NCBI GenBank assembly: GCA_031272655.1
Contig: JAISTJ010000010.1
Location: 1-6,709, forward strand
Direction: 5' to 3'
Length of the DNA stretch: 6,709 nucleotides
Source of the DNA: Tannerella sp.
GTDB lineage: Bacteria; Bacteroidota; Bacteroidia; Bacteroidales; Tannerellaceae
Shown piece after piece: positions 6,277 through 6,709 of this stretch. Each line of letters begins with the position of its first letter. Position 1 is the first letter of the stretch. Under the pieces are notes generated by a model. It was not told the DNA's origin, ran no database searches, and was given only the letters and a program-made list of their open reading frames with translations. A program made the position numbers and the translations under genes.

Positions 6277-6709
6277 AGCCGGCTCGACAGGATATATGTT
6301 ACCACGCAGGAAGATTCCAACCATCAGGGTCCCTGGCGGTTTTCGGGAGTCTGGAACCCTAACAATGAGAAACATTTCGTTGATTTAACGGAATATCAAG
6401 GTATTGAGAGGAAGTCACTCTTTCGATTTATGCCTGATGAGGCTGTGCGCTCAGACGAGGATATGTTTACGGCGTCTATTATTGTAACCGATACGTCTTT
6501 CATGCAAATACTTGATTTTAAGGTTATTGCAGGTGAGCATAACTTGTCGAATCCGGAAAACGTACTTATCAGCGAGGAGTTTGCGAGGCGGGTATTTGGC
6601 GACGTGGAACCCTTGGGCAAGAAACTTTACTATCCAAATCTTGGCGCAGAAGTAACTGTTACAGGGATAGTTGCGAAGCCGACAACCAAAAGCAGCATCC
6701 GTTTCGACA
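6259..6709 (+). CDS. Downstream open part of the broken permease (possible restart), partial
   Basis: The frame that carries the periplasmic domain of the permease is open from 6223 to the window end. Its first ATG is at 6259, within the second 37-bp repeat (MTDRFNSRLDR). Translation from here would give a product lacking the first membrane segment, so its periplasmic domain would have no N-terminal anchor; it is unlikely to work as a permease. It is listed because automatic annotation would probably call it as a separate gene. It is part of the same gene as the pseudogene entry starting at 6054, not an independent one. Confidence 0.4.
   Translation, partial: MTDRFNSRLDRIYVTTQEDSNHQGPWRFSGVWNPNNEKHFVDLTEYQGIERKSLFRFMPDEAVRSDEDMFTASIIVTDTSFMQILDFKVIAGEHNLSNPENVLISEEFARRVFGDVEPLGKKLYYPNLGAEVTVTGIVAKPTTKSSIRFD

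Larger units (their letters stand above)
6054..6709 (+). pseudogene. MacB/FtsX-like ABC transporter permease, frameshifted by a 73-bp insertion, 3' end outside window
   Basis: The first 50 codons (6054-6203) encode a short cytoplasmic helix and the first membrane segment (INVLGMGLSLACVIIIS), then the conserved YNELMTDRFN, matching the DELSYDRFH-type motif of Bacteroidota FtsX-like permeases. After codon 50 the frame reads 15 unrelated residues and stops (TAA 6249-6251). The rest of the protein continues in another frame from 6241: NSRLDRIYVTTQ, then a MacB-type periplasmic domain with ILDFKVIAGE, NPENVLISEEFARRVFGD and VTGIVAKP, open to the window end. Removing 73 bp (6167-6239, or equivalently 6204-6276) joins both parts exactly, giving RYAYNELMTDRFNSRLDR. 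As written, no full-length permease can be made without frameshifting. Either the gene is truly broken or the insertion is an assembly error. The family exports lipoproteins, peptides or small molecules with a separate ATPase that is not in view. Confidence 0.85.

Overview
The window looks like chromosomal DNA of a Bacteroidota bacterium, probably Bacteroidales. The evidence is the protein types (a long-form acyl-CoA dehydrogenase, an NtrC-type response regulator next to a TolC/HlyD/FtsX-like permease cluster), the A-rich leaders without Shine-Dalgarno sequences before every gene start, and AT-rich intergenic DNA between genes of roughly 45-52% G+C. The genus cannot be told from this stretch.

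Layout. Positions 1-25 are a heptanucleotide tandem repeat running into the leader of a 566-residue acyl-CoA dehydrogenase (36-1736, +). After a 35-bp convergent gap lies a sigma-54-dependent response regulator on the minus strand (1772-3121): receiver domain, AAA+ domain, Fis-type helix-turn-helix. A 164-bp divergent control region follows (3122-3285). Then come a TolC-family outer-membrane channel (3286-4779), an HlyD-family periplasmic adaptor (4789-6042) and the start of a MacB/FtsX-like ABC transporter permease (6054 to the window end). The last three are 9 and 11 bp apart and very probably form one operon.

How the parts fit. The channel, adaptor and permease would make a three-part ABC export system spanning both membranes. 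The ATPase is not in the window. The divergent region holds two identical-core 14-bp palindromes centred exactly 21 bp apart, about 70-120 bp upstream of two possible -24/-12 promoter elements that face the export genes. This is the geometry expected of an enhancer-bound sigma-54 activator, so I infer that the divergent regulator switches the export operon on. Its sensor kinase is not in the window.

Main oddities. The permease is broken as written: a 73-bp insertion, flanked by exact 37-bp direct copies of the sequence encoding its conserved motif after the first membrane segment, shifts the frame; removing 73 bp restores one continuous reading frame. The insertion could be a real mutation or an assembly join. 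The regulator also has Asn in place of the usual Walker B Asp, and Asp in its sigma-54-contact loop (GAFTDA rather than GAFTGA). I see no CRISPR array, tRNA, rRNA, insertion sequence or defence system here.
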